Assembly (NCBI RefSeq): GCF_005221285.1
Contig: NZ_CP039886.1
Coordinates: 1,550,001 to 1,614,000, forward strand
Direction of reading: 5' to 3'
Length of the DNA: 64,000 nucleotides
Origin: Neisseria flavescens
Lineage (GTDB): Bacteria > Pseudomonadota > Gammaproteobacteria > Burkholderiales > Neisseriaceae
Shown piece by piece: positions 42,773-51,637 of this stretch. A model generated the notes under the pieces. It was given only the letters and a program-made list of their open reading frames with translations, was not told the origin of the DNA and did no database searches. The first letter of the stretch is position 1; each line of letters starts with the position of its first letter. A program made the translations under genes and the position numbers.

Positions 42773-43624
42773 ATGATGACCATTCCCATTCAAAGCATCA
42801 GCCGCCTGTTGCCGCAAACCCAATGCCGTGAGTGCGGTTATGGAGGCTGCTTACCCTATGCGCGCGCCCTGTCGGCAGGGGAAGCGCCGGTAAACCTGTG
42901 CGCGCCGGGTGGGGAAACCGTCATGAAAGACGTTGCCGACCTATTGGGCAAGCCCTATCTCGCCCCGGCAAAAACACAAATCAAAGCCGTAGCCCTGATT
43001 GACGAGGCCGTCTGCATCGGCTGTACCGCCTGCATCCGCGCCTGTCCTGTCGATGCCATTATGGGCGCATCCAAACTGATGCACACCGTCATCAGCGACG
43101 AATGCACCGGCTGCGGCTTGTGCGTTACCCCCTGCCCCGTCGACTGCATCGACATGGTTCCCGTATCGCAGCCCTTCCTGCCGTCCGCACGCCGTTTCAG
43201 CACCTCTGCCGAACCGCGCTTTGCCGCCGCCGAACACGCACAAAACCGTTTTGAACGCCATACCGCGCGCAAACAGCGCGATGATGCCGAACGCAAAGCC
43301 CTGCTGGCGCAACGCGAAGCCGCCGTCAAAGCCAAACAGGCCGCACAGGCACAAAGCCAAACAGCCGCACCAAGCGCCGCATTCAACCCCCTGGATTTGA
43401 TTGCCAAAGCCATGGCCAAAGCGCAATCGCAACAGGACAAACTCGTCTCCTCCGACAACCGCGAAGACTTCAAAGCGCGTCAAATCAAAGAAGCCAAAGA
43501 GCGCGCCGAACTGCGCCGCGCCCAACGTGATGCCAAATACGGCAACGAAGCCGAAAAAGCCGCCGCCATCGAATTTTTGCGCCGCTACAAAGCCGAGCAG
43601 GAAGCAGCCAAAGAAGCCCGCTGA
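42773..43624 (+). CDS. rsxB: RnfB/RsxB-like ferredoxin
   Basis: Iron-sulfur electron carrier. N-terminal Fe-S domain with CRECGYGGCLPYA (about 18-30, plus Cys at 43), then two [4Fe-4S] motifs, CIGCTACIRACPVD (near 81) and CTGCGLCVTPCPVDC (near 111). The C-terminal 130 residues are an Ala/Lys/Glu-rich helix with coiled-coil character, unlike E. coli RsxB. It lacks an N-terminal membrane helix and no other rnf genes are adjacent, so its partner is unknown. Start ATG at 42773 or 42776. Confidence 0.88.
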   Translation: MMTIPIQSISRLLPQTQCRECGYGGCLPYARALSAGEAPVNLCAPGGETVMKDVADLLGKPYLAPAKTQIKAVALIDEAVCIGCTACIRACPVDAIMGASKLMHTVISDECTGCGLCVTPCPVDCIDMVPVSQPFLPSARRFSTSAEPRFAAAEHAQNRFERHTARKQRDDAERKALLAQREAAVKAKQAAQAQSQTAAPSAAFNPLDLIAKAMAKAQSQQDKLVSSDNREDFKARQIKEAKERAELRRAQRDAKYGNEAEKAAAIEFLRRYKAEQEAAKEAR

Positions 43625-43695
43625 TTTCCAAAACAACAAACCCATTCCAACCGCATCAGGCCGTCTGAAAACATTGCACGAAAACCAATAACTTT

Positions 43696-44694
43696 ATGAC
43701 CACACAAGAATTTCCACACCAGCATACCGCCCATTGTGAAAGCGGTGTGATGTCCACCCTGCTCAAATACCATGGCCACAATTTAGACGAAGCCATGATT
43801 TTCGGCATTGCCCACGCGCTGACATTTGTCTGGATGCCGCTGATCAAATTAAATGGCATGCCGCTGGTTTCCTACCGCATCGCACCGCGCGGTATCATCA
43901 AAAACACCTGCAAAGCATTGGGGCTGAAATTATCCGTCCGCAAATTTTCCGACGCACAAAGCGGACAAGCCGCATTGGATGCCGCGCTGTTCTCAGGCAA
44001 GCTGGCCGGTTTGCAAACCTCCGTCTTCTGGCTGCCCTACTTCCCGCCGCAAATGCGCTTCCATTTCAACGCACACAATCTTTTAGTGTACGGCAAAGAC
44101 GGTAACGACTACCTGATCAGCGACCCCGTATTTGAAACCGTGCAGCGCTGCGCCGCCGAAGATTTGCAACGGGCACGCTTCGCCAAAGGCGTATTGGCGG
44201 CAAAAGGCATGATGTACACCTTGGAAGACAACAGGCCGTCTGAAAAAATCATGGCAGACTTGCCCACCATTATCCGCAAAGCCATACGCAAAAACGCCAA
44301 ACATATGCTCGCACCGGTCTTTTTCATCGGCGTAAAAGGCATCCGTACGCTGGCCAAAAAAATCGAATCCCTGCCCGCCAAACAAAATGAGAAATACCAA
44401 AAACTGTTTCTCGGCCATTTGGTGCGGATGCAGGAAGAAATCGGCACCGGCGGCGCAGGTTTCCGCTACATCTACGCCTACTTCCTCGAACAGGCCGCCC
44501 GTATCTGCGACAACCCCGCATTTCAGACGGCCTCAGAACAAATGACCGCCATCGGCGACCAATGGCGGCAGTTTGCAGCGATGTGCGTGAAACAGTGCAA
44601 AAAACCATCCGAAAACGGCTGCCGTAACATTGCCGAATTTCTGCGCAAGATTGCAGATGATGAAGAAGCCTTGTGGCGCGGATTGTTGAAATAA
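43696..44694 (+). CDS. BtrH-domain acyltransferase-like protein
   Basis: A 332-residue protein fitting the BtrH N-terminal domain plus DUF4872 architecture: HCESGVMSTLLKYHGHNLDEAMIFGIAHALTFVW (about 13-46) with the conserved Cys-Glu-Ser and NAHNLLVYGKDGNDYLISDPV (about 121-141), a cysteine-protease-like Cys...His...Asp layout. BtrH transfers an acyl group from a carrier protein in butirosin synthesis. It is followed by an ABC exporter, and an ACP-ketosynthase set lies 4 kb upstream, so acyl transfer to or from an exported compound is plausible. Confidence 0.78.
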   Translation: MTTQEFPHQHTAHCESGVMSTLLKYHGHNLDEAMIFGIAHALTFVWMPLIKLNGMPLVSYRIAPRGIIKNTCKALGLKLSVRKFSDAQSGQAALDAALFSGKLAGLQTSVFWLPYFPPQMRFHFNAHNLLVYGKDGNDYLISDPVFETVQRCAAEDLQRARFAKGVLAAKGMMYTLEDNRPSEKIMADLPTIIRKAIRKNAKHMLAPVFFIGVKGIRTLAKKIESLPAKQNEKYQKLFLGHLVRMQEEIGTGGAGFRYIYAYFLEQAARICDNPAFQTASEQMTAIGDQWRQFAAMCVKQCKKPSENGCRNIAEFLRKIADDEEALWRGLLK

Positions 44695-44802
44695 TGGGGA
44701 ATCATGCGGTATCGATAAATTTTCTGTAAACGTTTGTGCACAGGTAAACCGATGCCGTAGCGATTTCACTATGCTCCACCGATACTAAGGCCGTCTGAAA
44801 CC

Positions 44803-45717
44803 ATGATTCAAATCCAATCCCTCTCCCACCATTATCCCAAAGCCGAAACTGCCGCGCTGGACAATGTGTCGTTCGATATTGCCGACGGCGAATGTTTGGG
44901 GCTGCTCGGTCACAACGGTGCAGGGAAAACGACGCTGATGTCGCTTTTGGCAGGCTTGCAGGAAGTACGGCAGGGCGAAATTTTGTTTGACGGCAAGCCG
45001 TTGCGCCTGTTGAGCCGCAGCGAGCGGCAGAAAATCGGTTTGGTGCCGCAGGATTTCGCGTTTTATCCGCAGCTTTCTGTGTGGGACAACCTGCTGTTTT
45101 TCGCCTCGCTCTACAAAGTGCGCGACAAAGGCCGTCTGAATGCGCTGTTGGAACAGACCGACCTGACCGCCCACAAAAACAAAGCAGCAAAGCATCTTTC
45201 AGGCGGGCTTAAACGCCGTCTGAATTTTGCCATCGGTCTGATTAACACGCCGCAACTGGTGTTCCTCGACGAAATCACGGTCGGCATCGACCCGCAGTCG
45301 CGCCGCTTTATCCTCGACAGCGTGGCGGATTTGACACGGCAGGGGGTAACGGTGGTTTACACCTCGCACTATCTGTCGGAAATCGAGCAGCTTTGCGGTA
45401 AAATCGCGCTGCTACAACACGGCAAACTGGTGTATCACGGCGGTTTGGACAAGCTTTTAAGTACGCAAACCGGTGTCGTGCGCTTTACCGTCGAACCGCC
45501 GCTGCCACCTCAAACGCTGGCCACTTTGGGTGCCAAGCAAGTGGACAGCCGCGGCATGATGGAAACGACACACGATGCCGCCGCCGTTTACGCCGCCCTA
45601 CAACAAAGCGGCGCGCAAATCCGCTACTTCCAGCAGGGACACGGTTCGCTGGAAACGTTTTACCTTGATTTCCTGCGCAAAGACGAACCGGCAACAGATA
45701 AGCAAAATCCACAATGA
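44803..45717 (+). CDS. ABC transporter ATP-binding protein
   Basis: A 304-residue ATPase of the ABC-2 (drug/lipid/polysaccharide export) type. Walker A GHNGAGKTT at about 38-46, Q-loop VPQDF, signature LSGGLKRRL near 132, Walker B LVFLDEI near 153 (reading DEITVGID where most have DEPTxGLD), and H-loop TSHYLSE. It is preceded by a DUS and its stop overlaps the permease start (ATGA). Confidence 0.93.
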   Translation: MIQIQSLSHHYPKAETAALDNVSFDIADGECLGLLGHNGAGKTTLMSLLAGLQEVRQGEILFDGKPLRLLSRSERQKIGLVPQDFAFYPQLSVWDNLLFFASLYKVRDKGRLNALLEQTDLTAHKNKAAKHLSGGLKRRLNFAIGLINTPQLVFLDEITVGIDPQSRRFILDSVADLTRQGVTVVYTSHYLSEIEQLCGKIALLQHGKLVYHGGLDKLLSTQTGVVRFTVEPPLPPQTLATLGAKQVDSRGMMETTHDAAAVYAALQQSGAQIRYFQQGHGSLETFYLDFLRKDEPATDKQNPQ

Positions 45718-46967
45718 CGATTTCCTCCCTCCTCAAAGAACTCAAACTGCTCTGTCGCGACCTGCACGGTTTGGCCGTGTTGTTTGTGATGCCCATCGCC
45801 TTTATGCTGATTATGTCGTTGGCGCTGAGCCGCGACCAAGACCCGCACACCGACAGCCGCATTGCGCTGGTCGGCGCGGCAGACGACAGCGTCAATACCG
45901 CACTGGCCACCGCGTTGGAAAAAGAACAGATTCATGTCACGCTGATGCCGTCTGAAAAACTGACCGACGCGCAAAACGGTCTGCACGACAAGCGTTTCCA
46001 ACTGGTGCTGCACAACCCGAACCCCGCTTCCGGCAAAATCGCCGACAACAAAGCCTTGCAAATCTATGTACCGCCCGATACCGAGCCTTCATGGCTGGCG
46101 GCAGTCAAAGGCGTTTTGCAGCAGCACTATACCGAAACACGCTTGGACGCTTATTTCGACAACAACGACGGCATCAAAATCGATAATAAAAAACTGCCCC
46201 GCGCCATCCGCAAAGACATCCAGAAAAAAGTCGATGAAAAAAACGACGAGCAATTCGCCGCCGTGCGCAGCTTTCTAGATAAAAAAATGCTGGAAGAACA
46301 CTATCTGAGCGCAGGCAGTGGCAAGGTTGAAAAACCCAACGCCGTACAGCACAGCGTACCCGCATGGCTGATTTTCGGTATGTTTTTCATCATGATACCG
46401 CTGTCGAACGTCATGGCACTGGAACGCCAGACCAACACCATTACCCGCCTGCGTCTCGCCCGTGCTTCCGCATCCGGCCTGATTGCCGCCAAACTCGTCC
46501 CCTATTTCCTGATTAACCAGCTTCAGTTTGTCGGAATGCTGCTGCTCGGCCGCTACCTGCTGCCCGAAATCGGCGTACCCGCCCTCATACTCAACGGCAG
46601 CCTTGTTCCCTACGGGCTGCTGTCCGCCGCTGTCAGCGCCGCCGCACTCGGCTACGCGCTGTTAATCAGCGTCTGCGCAAAATCCACCGAACATGCCGTC
46701 GTACTCGGTGGTGGTGGCATTATCCTGATGGCGGCAATCGGCGGCATTATGGTGCCCGCCCACGTCATGCCCGAAACCATGCAGCAACTCACTTGGATTT
46801 CCCCGATGGCTTGGGGCTTGAAGGCTTTTCAGGAACTGCTGCTCAACCGCAGCGGACTGGACGGAATCAGCCGTTATCTGCTTTTATTGTCCGCATTCTC
46901 TTGTGCCACGCTGACTGCTGCCGTATTGGTTTATCGTAGGCAGTTGCAGACGCAGGTAAGGTTTTAA
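45714..46967 (+). CDS. ABC-2 type transporter permease
   Basis: A 417-residue membrane protein: one helix near residues 18-40, a large extracytoplasmic domain (about 45-215, charged), then five or six helices in the C-terminal half ending in YRRQLQTQVRF. This is the architecture of YhgE/DrrB-like ABC-2 exporters. Translationally coupled to the ATPase. With the BtrH-domain protein it forms a likely export operon; substrate unknown. Confidence 0.9.
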   Translation: MTISSLLKELKLLCRDLHGLAVLFVMPIAFMLIMSLALSRDQDPHTDSRIALVGAADDSVNTALATALEKEQIHVTLMPSEKLTDAQNGLHDKRFQLVLHNPNPASGKIADNKALQIYVPPDTEPSWLAAVKGVLQQHYTETRLDAYFDNNDGIKIDNKKLPRAIRKDIQKKVDEKNDEQFAAVRSFLDKKMLEEHYLSAGSGKVEKPNAVQHSVPAWLIFGMFFIMIPLSNVMALERQTNTITRLRLARASASGLIAAKLVPYFLINQLQFVGMLLLGRYLLPEIGVPALILNGSLVPYGLLSAAVSAAALGYALLISVCAKSTEHAVVLGGGGIILMAAIGGIMVPAHVMPETMQQLTWISPMAWGLKAFQELLLNRSGLDGISRYLLLLSAFSCATLTAAVLVYRRQLQTQVRF

Positions 46968-47020
46968 ACGTTTGTCTGCCCTAAGTAGAAAACTTATTTC
47001 TCAAAACCATTCCTATAAAA

Positions 47021-47059
47021 CATCAGGCCGTCTGAAAATATCTTTCAGATGGCCTGATG
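47021..47059. terminator. DUS-type terminator after ABC permease
   Basis: CATCAGGCCGTCTGAAA faces TTTCAGATGGCCTGATG. The second arm has one base changed (AGATGG for AGACGG), preserved as G:U pairing, so the hairpin is kept while one uptake site is lost. Confidence 0.8.
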
Positions 47060-47081
47060 CTTAATGTGCTATGTAATTGTT

Positions 47082-47180
47082 TCAATAACAAAGCAGGACG
47101 GTGCGGCTTTCTCCTGTCGATTTTTCCAAACGCGCCAAAGTTTCGGCGTGTGCGGGTGTGAGTTCGATTTGAGCAAGCAT
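47082..47180 (-). CDS. Very short ORF, possible truncated antitoxin
   Basis: A 32-residue ORF (MLAQIELTPAHAETLARLEK...LLCY) with a strong ribosome site AAAGGAG eight bases before its ATG, overlapping the stop of the upstream ORF (TAATG). The sequence vaguely resembles the start of ribbon-helix-helix antitoxins (LxxLxxxTGxS) but ends abruptly. It may be a remnant or a real small protein. Confidence 0.4.
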   Translation of the reverse strand: MLAQIELTPAHAETLARLEKSTGESRTVLLCY

Positions 47181-47410
47181 TATTTTGTCTCCTTTAATTC
47201 ATTGGAAATTGGTAAGCTGGCCGGGCCAATATCTCCCATATTAATACCATCATCATGCCATAATGGATAACAAAAATAGTCAGCCATTAATCTAATTTTA
47301 ATTTTACAAATCCTCAATAAATGGTTGAATATTTCTAGGTTGTCCTTTTTTGATCTGCGGAGGCATTCTGCATAATCAATTGCGTCCAAGCCACATGACA
47401 AAACCATCAC
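47180..47410 (-). pseudogene. Truncated immunity-like ORF
   Basis: A 76-residue ORF whose latter half (LMADYFCYPLWHDDGINMGD followed by IGPASLPIS) resembles the core of small immunity-type proteins that usually continue beyond LPLS..L for some 30 residues; here it stops at NELKETK. AT-rich and lacking DUS, next to an exported orphan. Interpretation as a degraded immunity gene is tentative. Confidence 0.4.
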
Positions 47411-47432
47411 TATCTAATAAAGATTACCACAT

Positions 47433-47948
47433 TTAATGAGGATACAAACCTTCTATATAATCCTTATTCAAATAAAAACTCTTATAAAAATCTGTGTCAT
47501 CTGTCGGGATTGAAAAAAAGATTTTATCTTTATCATCAGGTTTAAATTTGTTATCAATATTAAAAAGAGAATAAGGATCACAATGAGTTCGACATATTAA
47601 TGGTAAAAATTTATATCTTGGATCATGAGATATTCGATATTTATCAGGATCGAAAGATGCTAAAAATTCATCAATATTGGTATCAGATATTTTGTCATCA
47701 CTAATAAACATCGCTAGAGATGGGCGACCTTGATTTTCCATTTGTTGATTAGTAAAGGCTATAAATGCTAACTTGCCATTGTCGTCATACCACATAGATT
47801 TATAGTTATTGCCTTTGGGAGAATAAATTCTAGCAACACATAACATAGCTCTATCTTTACAGTCGTTATATAGAGTTTCATCAAACTCAACTGCATGGCA
47901 CAATAAAGGCAATAGAAAAAACAGGGTTATTAATTTATTACTATACAT
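47433..47948 (-). CDS. AT-rich exported orphan protein
   Basis: A 171-residue protein with a signal peptide (MYSNKLITLFFLLPLLCHA). The mature part is acidic, rich in Asp, Tyr and Phe, with four cysteines (YNDCKD, MLCVA, LICRTHCD). Codon use is very AT-rich compared with the flanking housekeeping genes and there is no DUS, which suggests transfer. No family recognised. It lies just upstream of the truncated small ORFs and next to a tRNA gene, a common insertion neighbourhood. Confidence 0.65.
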   Translation of the reverse strand: MYSNKLITLFFLLPLLCHAVEFDETLYNDCKDRAMLCVARIYSPKGNNYKSMWYDDNGKLAFIAFTNQQMENQGRPSLAMFISDDKISDTNIDEFLASFDPDKYRISHDPRYKFLPLICRTHCDPYSLFNIDNKFKPDDKDKIFFSIPTDDTDFYKSFYLNKDYIEGLYPH

Positions 47949-47991
47949 AAGATAACTTTATATTTTCAACAAAATCCTAAAATCCAAACGT

Positions 47992-48024
47992 AAAAAAACC
48001 TGCTTTTTTCAAAGCAGGTTTTCA
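47992..48024 (-). terminator. Intrinsic terminator of tRNA-Lys
   Basis: On the minus strand AAAACCTGCTTT and AAAGCAGGTTTT pair around a 4-base loop and end in a T run, just after the tRNA 3' end. Confidence 0.88.
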
Positions 48025-48028
48025 TATT

Positions 48029-48104
48029 TGGTGGGTCGTGAGCGATTCGAACGCTCGACCAACGGATTAAAAGTCCGCTGCTCTACCGACTGAGCTAACG
48101 ACCC
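48029..48104 (-). tRNA. tRNA-Lys (TTT)
   Basis: A 76-nt cloverleaf on the minus strand: acceptor GGGTCGT/ACGACCC, encoded CCA, anticodon loop CTTTTAA giving TTT. Confidence 0.96.
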
Positions 48105-48163
48105 GATAAGCTGTGCATTATAGAGACGTGTCACACAGCTGTCAACACCTTTTTTAAACTTTT

Positions 48164-49243
48164 TTATTCGACGACGATTTTCGGGAAGCGGCTGCTGAAG
48201 TCTTTGCCTTTATCGGCAATGGCCAGCGCGATTTGGAATGCGGCTTCGGTGTAGATGTCGGCGATGGTTTGGTTGTTTTCAAACAAGGCCGAAGATGTGC
48301 CGCTGTCCATGGCTTCGCGTACAGGCAGGCTCAACGGAAGCTGGCCGAGCAACGGTACGTTCAAACGCTCTGCCAAGTTTTTACCGCCTTCTGCGCCAAA
48401 GATTGCTTCGGCATGGCCGCAGTTGGAGCAGATATGGACAGACATGTTTTCCAAAACGCCCAAAATCGGGATATTGACTTTATTGAACATATCCACGGCT
48501 TTGCGTGCATCAATCAGGGCGATGTCTTGCGGCGTGGTGACGACAACGGAGCCGGTCACGGGGATTTTTTGCGACAGGGTCAATTGGATATCGCCTGTAC
48601 CCGGCGGCAGGTCGATGAAGAGATAATCGACATTGTCCCATTCGCTTTGGAACATAAGCTGTTGCAAAGCTTGGCTGACCATCGGGCCGCGCCAAACGAT
48701 GGCTTGGTCGGTATCGACCAGAAAACCGATAGACATCACTTGAATGCCGCTTTCGGCTTCAACGGGAATGAGTTTTTGGTTTTGTTGGTCGGGTTTGCGG
48801 TCTTGTACGCCGAGCATGGTGGGCTGGCTTGGGCCGTACAGGTCGGCATCGAGTACGCCGACACGCGCACCCATTCTGGCCATTGCGGTAGCAAGGTTGG
48901 CAGTGGTCGTTGATTTGCCGACACCGCCTTTACCGGATGCAACGGCAATAATGTTTTTCACGCCTTTGATGGTCGCCACGCCGGGTTGGACTTTGTGCGT
49001 ACCGATTTCGGTATCGATACTCAAATGGATATGAGTGTCGCCGGTATGCGCCATGACGGCTTCTTGGAGGGCGTTGGCAATGTCTGCGGCGATATGGGCA
49101 ACCGGGAACGCAAATTTCAGGCCGATATGTAGGCCGTCTGAACGCTCTTCAAGGAGTGTAACGGCTTTTTCGCTGCCTAAGGTGCGCATTGTGTGGGGAA
49201 TCAATACGGCATCGAGTGCGGTTCGGATGGCTGGGATATTCAT
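48164..49243 (-). CDS. apbC: Fe-S cluster carrier ATPase Mrp/ApbC
   Basis: P-loop ATPase that binds and transfers iron-sulfur clusters. An N-terminal MIP18-like (DUF59) domain (residues 1-85) precedes the deviant Walker A GKGGVGKSTT (about 103-112), DLPPGTGDIQLTL near 205, and the cluster-binding CSNCGH near 268. The ATG at 49243 gives 359 residues starting MNIPAIRTALDAV; the longer frame to 49327 runs into leader sequence. Confidence 0.94.
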   Translation of the reverse strand: MNIPAIRTALDAVLIPHTMRTLGSEKAVTLLEERSDGLHIGLKFAFPVAHIAADIANALQEAVMAHTGDTHIHLSIDTEIGTHKVQPGVATIKGVKNIIAVASGKGGVGKSTTTANLATAMARMGARVGVLDADLYGPSQPTMLGVQDRKPDQQNQKLIPVEAESGIQVMSIGFLVDTDQAIVWRGPMVSQALQQLMFQSEWDNVDYLFIDLPPGTGDIQLTLSQKIPVTGSVVVTTPQDIALIDARKAVDMFNKVNIPILGVLENMSVHICSNCGHAEAIFGAEGGKNLAERLNVPLLGQLPLSLPVREAMDSGTSSALFENNQTIADIYTEAAFQIALAIADKGKDFSSRFPKIVVE

Positions 49244-49349
49244 AATCTGCCTCTTGAATGTGGGAAATTGTTTATGTGCGCGATTTGTCGTGCGACAAAT
49301 CTGCCGAATTATACCCTTGAACGCCATGCAAGGGATACGTCCGAAAAAC

Positions 49350-49381
49350 TTCAGGCTGCCTGAAACATCGGGCAGCCTGAA
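49350..49381. terminator. Terminator with foreign-dialect DUS (sim/king type)
   Basis: TTCAGGCTGCC (49350-49360) and GGCAGCCTGAA (49371-49381) form a perfect 11-bp stem after glyS. The left arm contains AGGCTGCCTGAA (49353-49364), the uptake dialect known from Simonsiella, and its complement contains the Kingella-type 12-mer. All other hairpins here use the GCCGTCTGAA core. Confidence 0.75.
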
Positions 49382-49405
49382 AAGAGAGTCAACTGAAACG
49401 CGGCC

Positions 49406-51469
49406 TTATTCACTCAAGAGCGCAATGTCGGCAACTGCGTTCATTTGTTCTGCCAAACGGTTCAGCAAGTTTAAACGGTTTTGTTTCACGGCGGCATCTT
49501 CGGCCATTACCATCACGCCGTCGAAGAAAGCATCGACCTGCGGTTTGACGGAAGCCAGTTCGGACAAGGCGGTTTGGAAATTGCCTTCGGCAACGGCGGC
49601 GGCGATTTTCGGCTGCAAGCCTTGTGCGGCGGCAAAGAGGGCTTTTTCTTCGTCCTGTTGCAACAGGCTTTCGTTAACCGCGCCCAACTCGGCATCGGCT
49701 TTTTTCAGCAGGTTTTGCACGCGTTTGTTGGCGGCGGCGAGCGCGGCGGCTTCGGGCAGTTGTTTGAACGCAGCGACGGCTTGCAGTTTGGCAGTCAAAT
49801 CGTCCAAACGGCGCGGCTGTTTCGCCAATACGGCGGCAACGATGTCTTGCGGATAATCGTTTTGCAGCAACACGGCAAGGCGCGCCTGCATAAAGTCGGC
49901 GGTTTCAGACGGCGTTTTTTCGTTGAGCAAACCTTGCGGGAAGCTGTCGAATGCCGTCTGAATCAGTTCGTTCACGTCCAAACCGTACTGCATCAGCATC
50001 CGCAAAATACCCAAGGCGGCGCGGCGCAGGGCGTAGGGGTCTTTATCGCCGGTCGGAATCAGACCGATGCCCCAAATGCCGACCAGGGTTTCCAGCTTGT
50101 CCGCCAGTGCCACGGCGGCGGCAATTTTGCTTTCGGGCAGCTTGTCGCCGGCAAAACGCGGCTGATAGTGCTGCTCGATGGCTTCGGCGATTTCTTCGGT
50201 TTCGCCGTCCAAACGGGCATAGTATTTGCCCATGGTGCCTTGCAATTCAGGGAACTCGCCGACCATTTCGGTTACCAAGTCGGCTTTTGCCAGACGCGCG
50301 GCGCGTTCGGCGGCGGCGGCATCTGCGCCCAACGCTTTAGCGATGTGGGCGGCAATGCTTTGCAGGCGTTCGATGCGTTCGGCTTGCGAACCGATTTTGT
50401 TGTGATAAACCACGTTTGCCAGCTTGGGCAGGCGGCTTTCCAAAGTCGCTTTTTGGTCTTGTTTGTAGAAGAACTCGGCATCAGACAGGCGCGCGCGCAA
50501 AACGCGTTCGTTGCCTTGGATGATGTGCGACGGGTCTTCGGTTTGCAGGTTGGAGACCAGCAGGAAGCGGTTCATCAGCTTGCCGTTTTGATCGAGCAGC
50601 GGGAAGTATTTTTGGTTTTGCTGCATGGTCAGAATCAAACATTCTTGTGGCACGGCGAGGAAGTGTTCTTCAAAACCGGCTTCCAATACCACAGGCCATT
50701 CGACCAATGCAGTCACTTCGTCCAACAATGCTTCATCGGCGGCAACGGTCGCGTTCAGACGGTGTGCCTGCCCTTCCAATGCCGTCTGAATCGCGGCTTT
50801 GCGCTCGGCAAACGAGGCTTCCACTTTGCCTTGCTCGCGCATTTGTTCGGCGTAGCTGTCGGCGTTTGTAATAGTGATTTCTCCGTCGGAGAGGAAGCGG
50901 TGTCCCAAGGTTTGATTGCCGCTTTGCAGACCCAAAACGCTGACGTTTACGATGTCGCTGCCGTGCAGCACAATCAGCCCGTGAACAGGGCGCACGAAGG
51001 TAAACGTGCTGCTGCCCCAACGCATCACTTTCGGAATCGGCAGTTTTTTCACTGCGGCATTGATAATGTCTTCCAAAAGCTCGCCCAGCGGTTTGCCGGT
51101 TTGGACGTATTCGTAGGCATACACGTCCTGCTTGCCGTCGTGGACGATGGTCAAATCTTCGATTTTCGCCCCAGCACCGCGTGCGAAACCTTCCAAAGCC
51201 TTGGTCGGCGCACCGTCTTTCATGGCATTCGCCACAGCAGGGCCTTTTTTCACGATTTTCTGATCGGCTTGAACGGCTTTGACGTTTTTGACTTGGACCG
51301 CCAAACGGCGCGGCGAGGCATAAGCCGTAAATTCGGCTGCGCCGTCAACCAGTTGCGCTTTTTCCAAGCCTTCGGCAACGGCGGCGGCAAAATGGTTGCC
51401 CAGATTATTGAGTGCTTTTGGCGGGAGTTCTTCAGTGAGAAGTTCGATTAAAAGGGTTTGGGTTGTCAT
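49406..51469 (-). CDS. glyS: Glycyl-tRNA synthetase beta subunit
   Basis: Non-catalytic-core subunit of the alpha2beta2 bacterial glycyl-tRNA synthetase that recognises tRNA and contains HD and anticodon-binding domains. The start TLLIELLTEELPPKAL is the family signature; LGIGLIPTGDKDPYALRRAALGILR-type stretch (here GIGLIPTGDKDPYALRRAAL) is near 470. The 687 residues are full length. No glyQ is in the window. Confidence 0.97.
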   Translation of the reverse strand: MTTQTLLIELLTEELPPKALNNLGNHFAAAVAEGLEKAQLVDGAAEFTAYASPRRLAVQVKNVKAVQADQKIVKKGPAVANAMKDGAPTKALEGFARGAGAKIEDLTIVHDGKQDVYAYEYVQTGKPLGELLEDIINAAVKKLPIPKVMRWGSSTFTFVRPVHGLIVLHGSDIVNVSVLGLQSGNQTLGHRFLSDGEITITNADSYAEQMREQGKVEASFAERKAAIQTALEGQAHRLNATVAADEALLDEVTALVEWPVVLEAGFEEHFLAVPQECLILTMQQNQKYFPLLDQNGKLMNRFLLVSNLQTEDPSHIIQGNERVLRARLSDAEFFYKQDQKATLESRLPKLANVVYHNKIGSQAERIERLQSIAAHIAKALGADAAAAERAARLAKADLVTEMVGEFPELQGTMGKYYARLDGETEEIAEAIEQHYQPRFAGDKLPESKIAAAVALADKLETLVGIWGIGLIPTGDKDPYALRRAALGILRMLMQYGLDVNELIQTAFDSFPQGLLNEKTPSETADFMQARLAVLLQNDYPQDIVAAVLAKQPRRLDDLTAKLQAVAAFKQLPEAAALAAANKRVQNLLKKADAELGAVNESLLQQDEEKALFAAAQGLQPKIAAAVAEGNFQTALSELASVKPQVDAFFDGVMVMAEDAAVKQNRLNLLNRLAEQMNAVADIALLSE

Positions 51470-51637
51470 GTGCTTATCGTTAAATAGGAAATTGGTTTGG
51501 CGTCTGAATACGGCATCATGCGGTTTTCAGACGCAAGGTTAATTGAATTGACGGCGATTTTATCATTTTCAGACGGCCTGTGGCTGTCTTTCACAAACAA
51601 TTTGCCCGATTTTTAAGCAACTTCGTCCGCAACGGCT

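Noticed and set aside
48029..48104. tRNA-Lys as an integration site for the AT-rich patch
   Set aside because: No repeated copy of the tRNA 3' end and no integrase gene nearby, so only the neighbourhood suggests it.
49481..51451. A 656-codon plus-strand ORF opposite glyS
   Set aside because: Antisense to glyS over its whole length, Phe/Gly/Gln-rich with no domain; a high-GC shadow frame.
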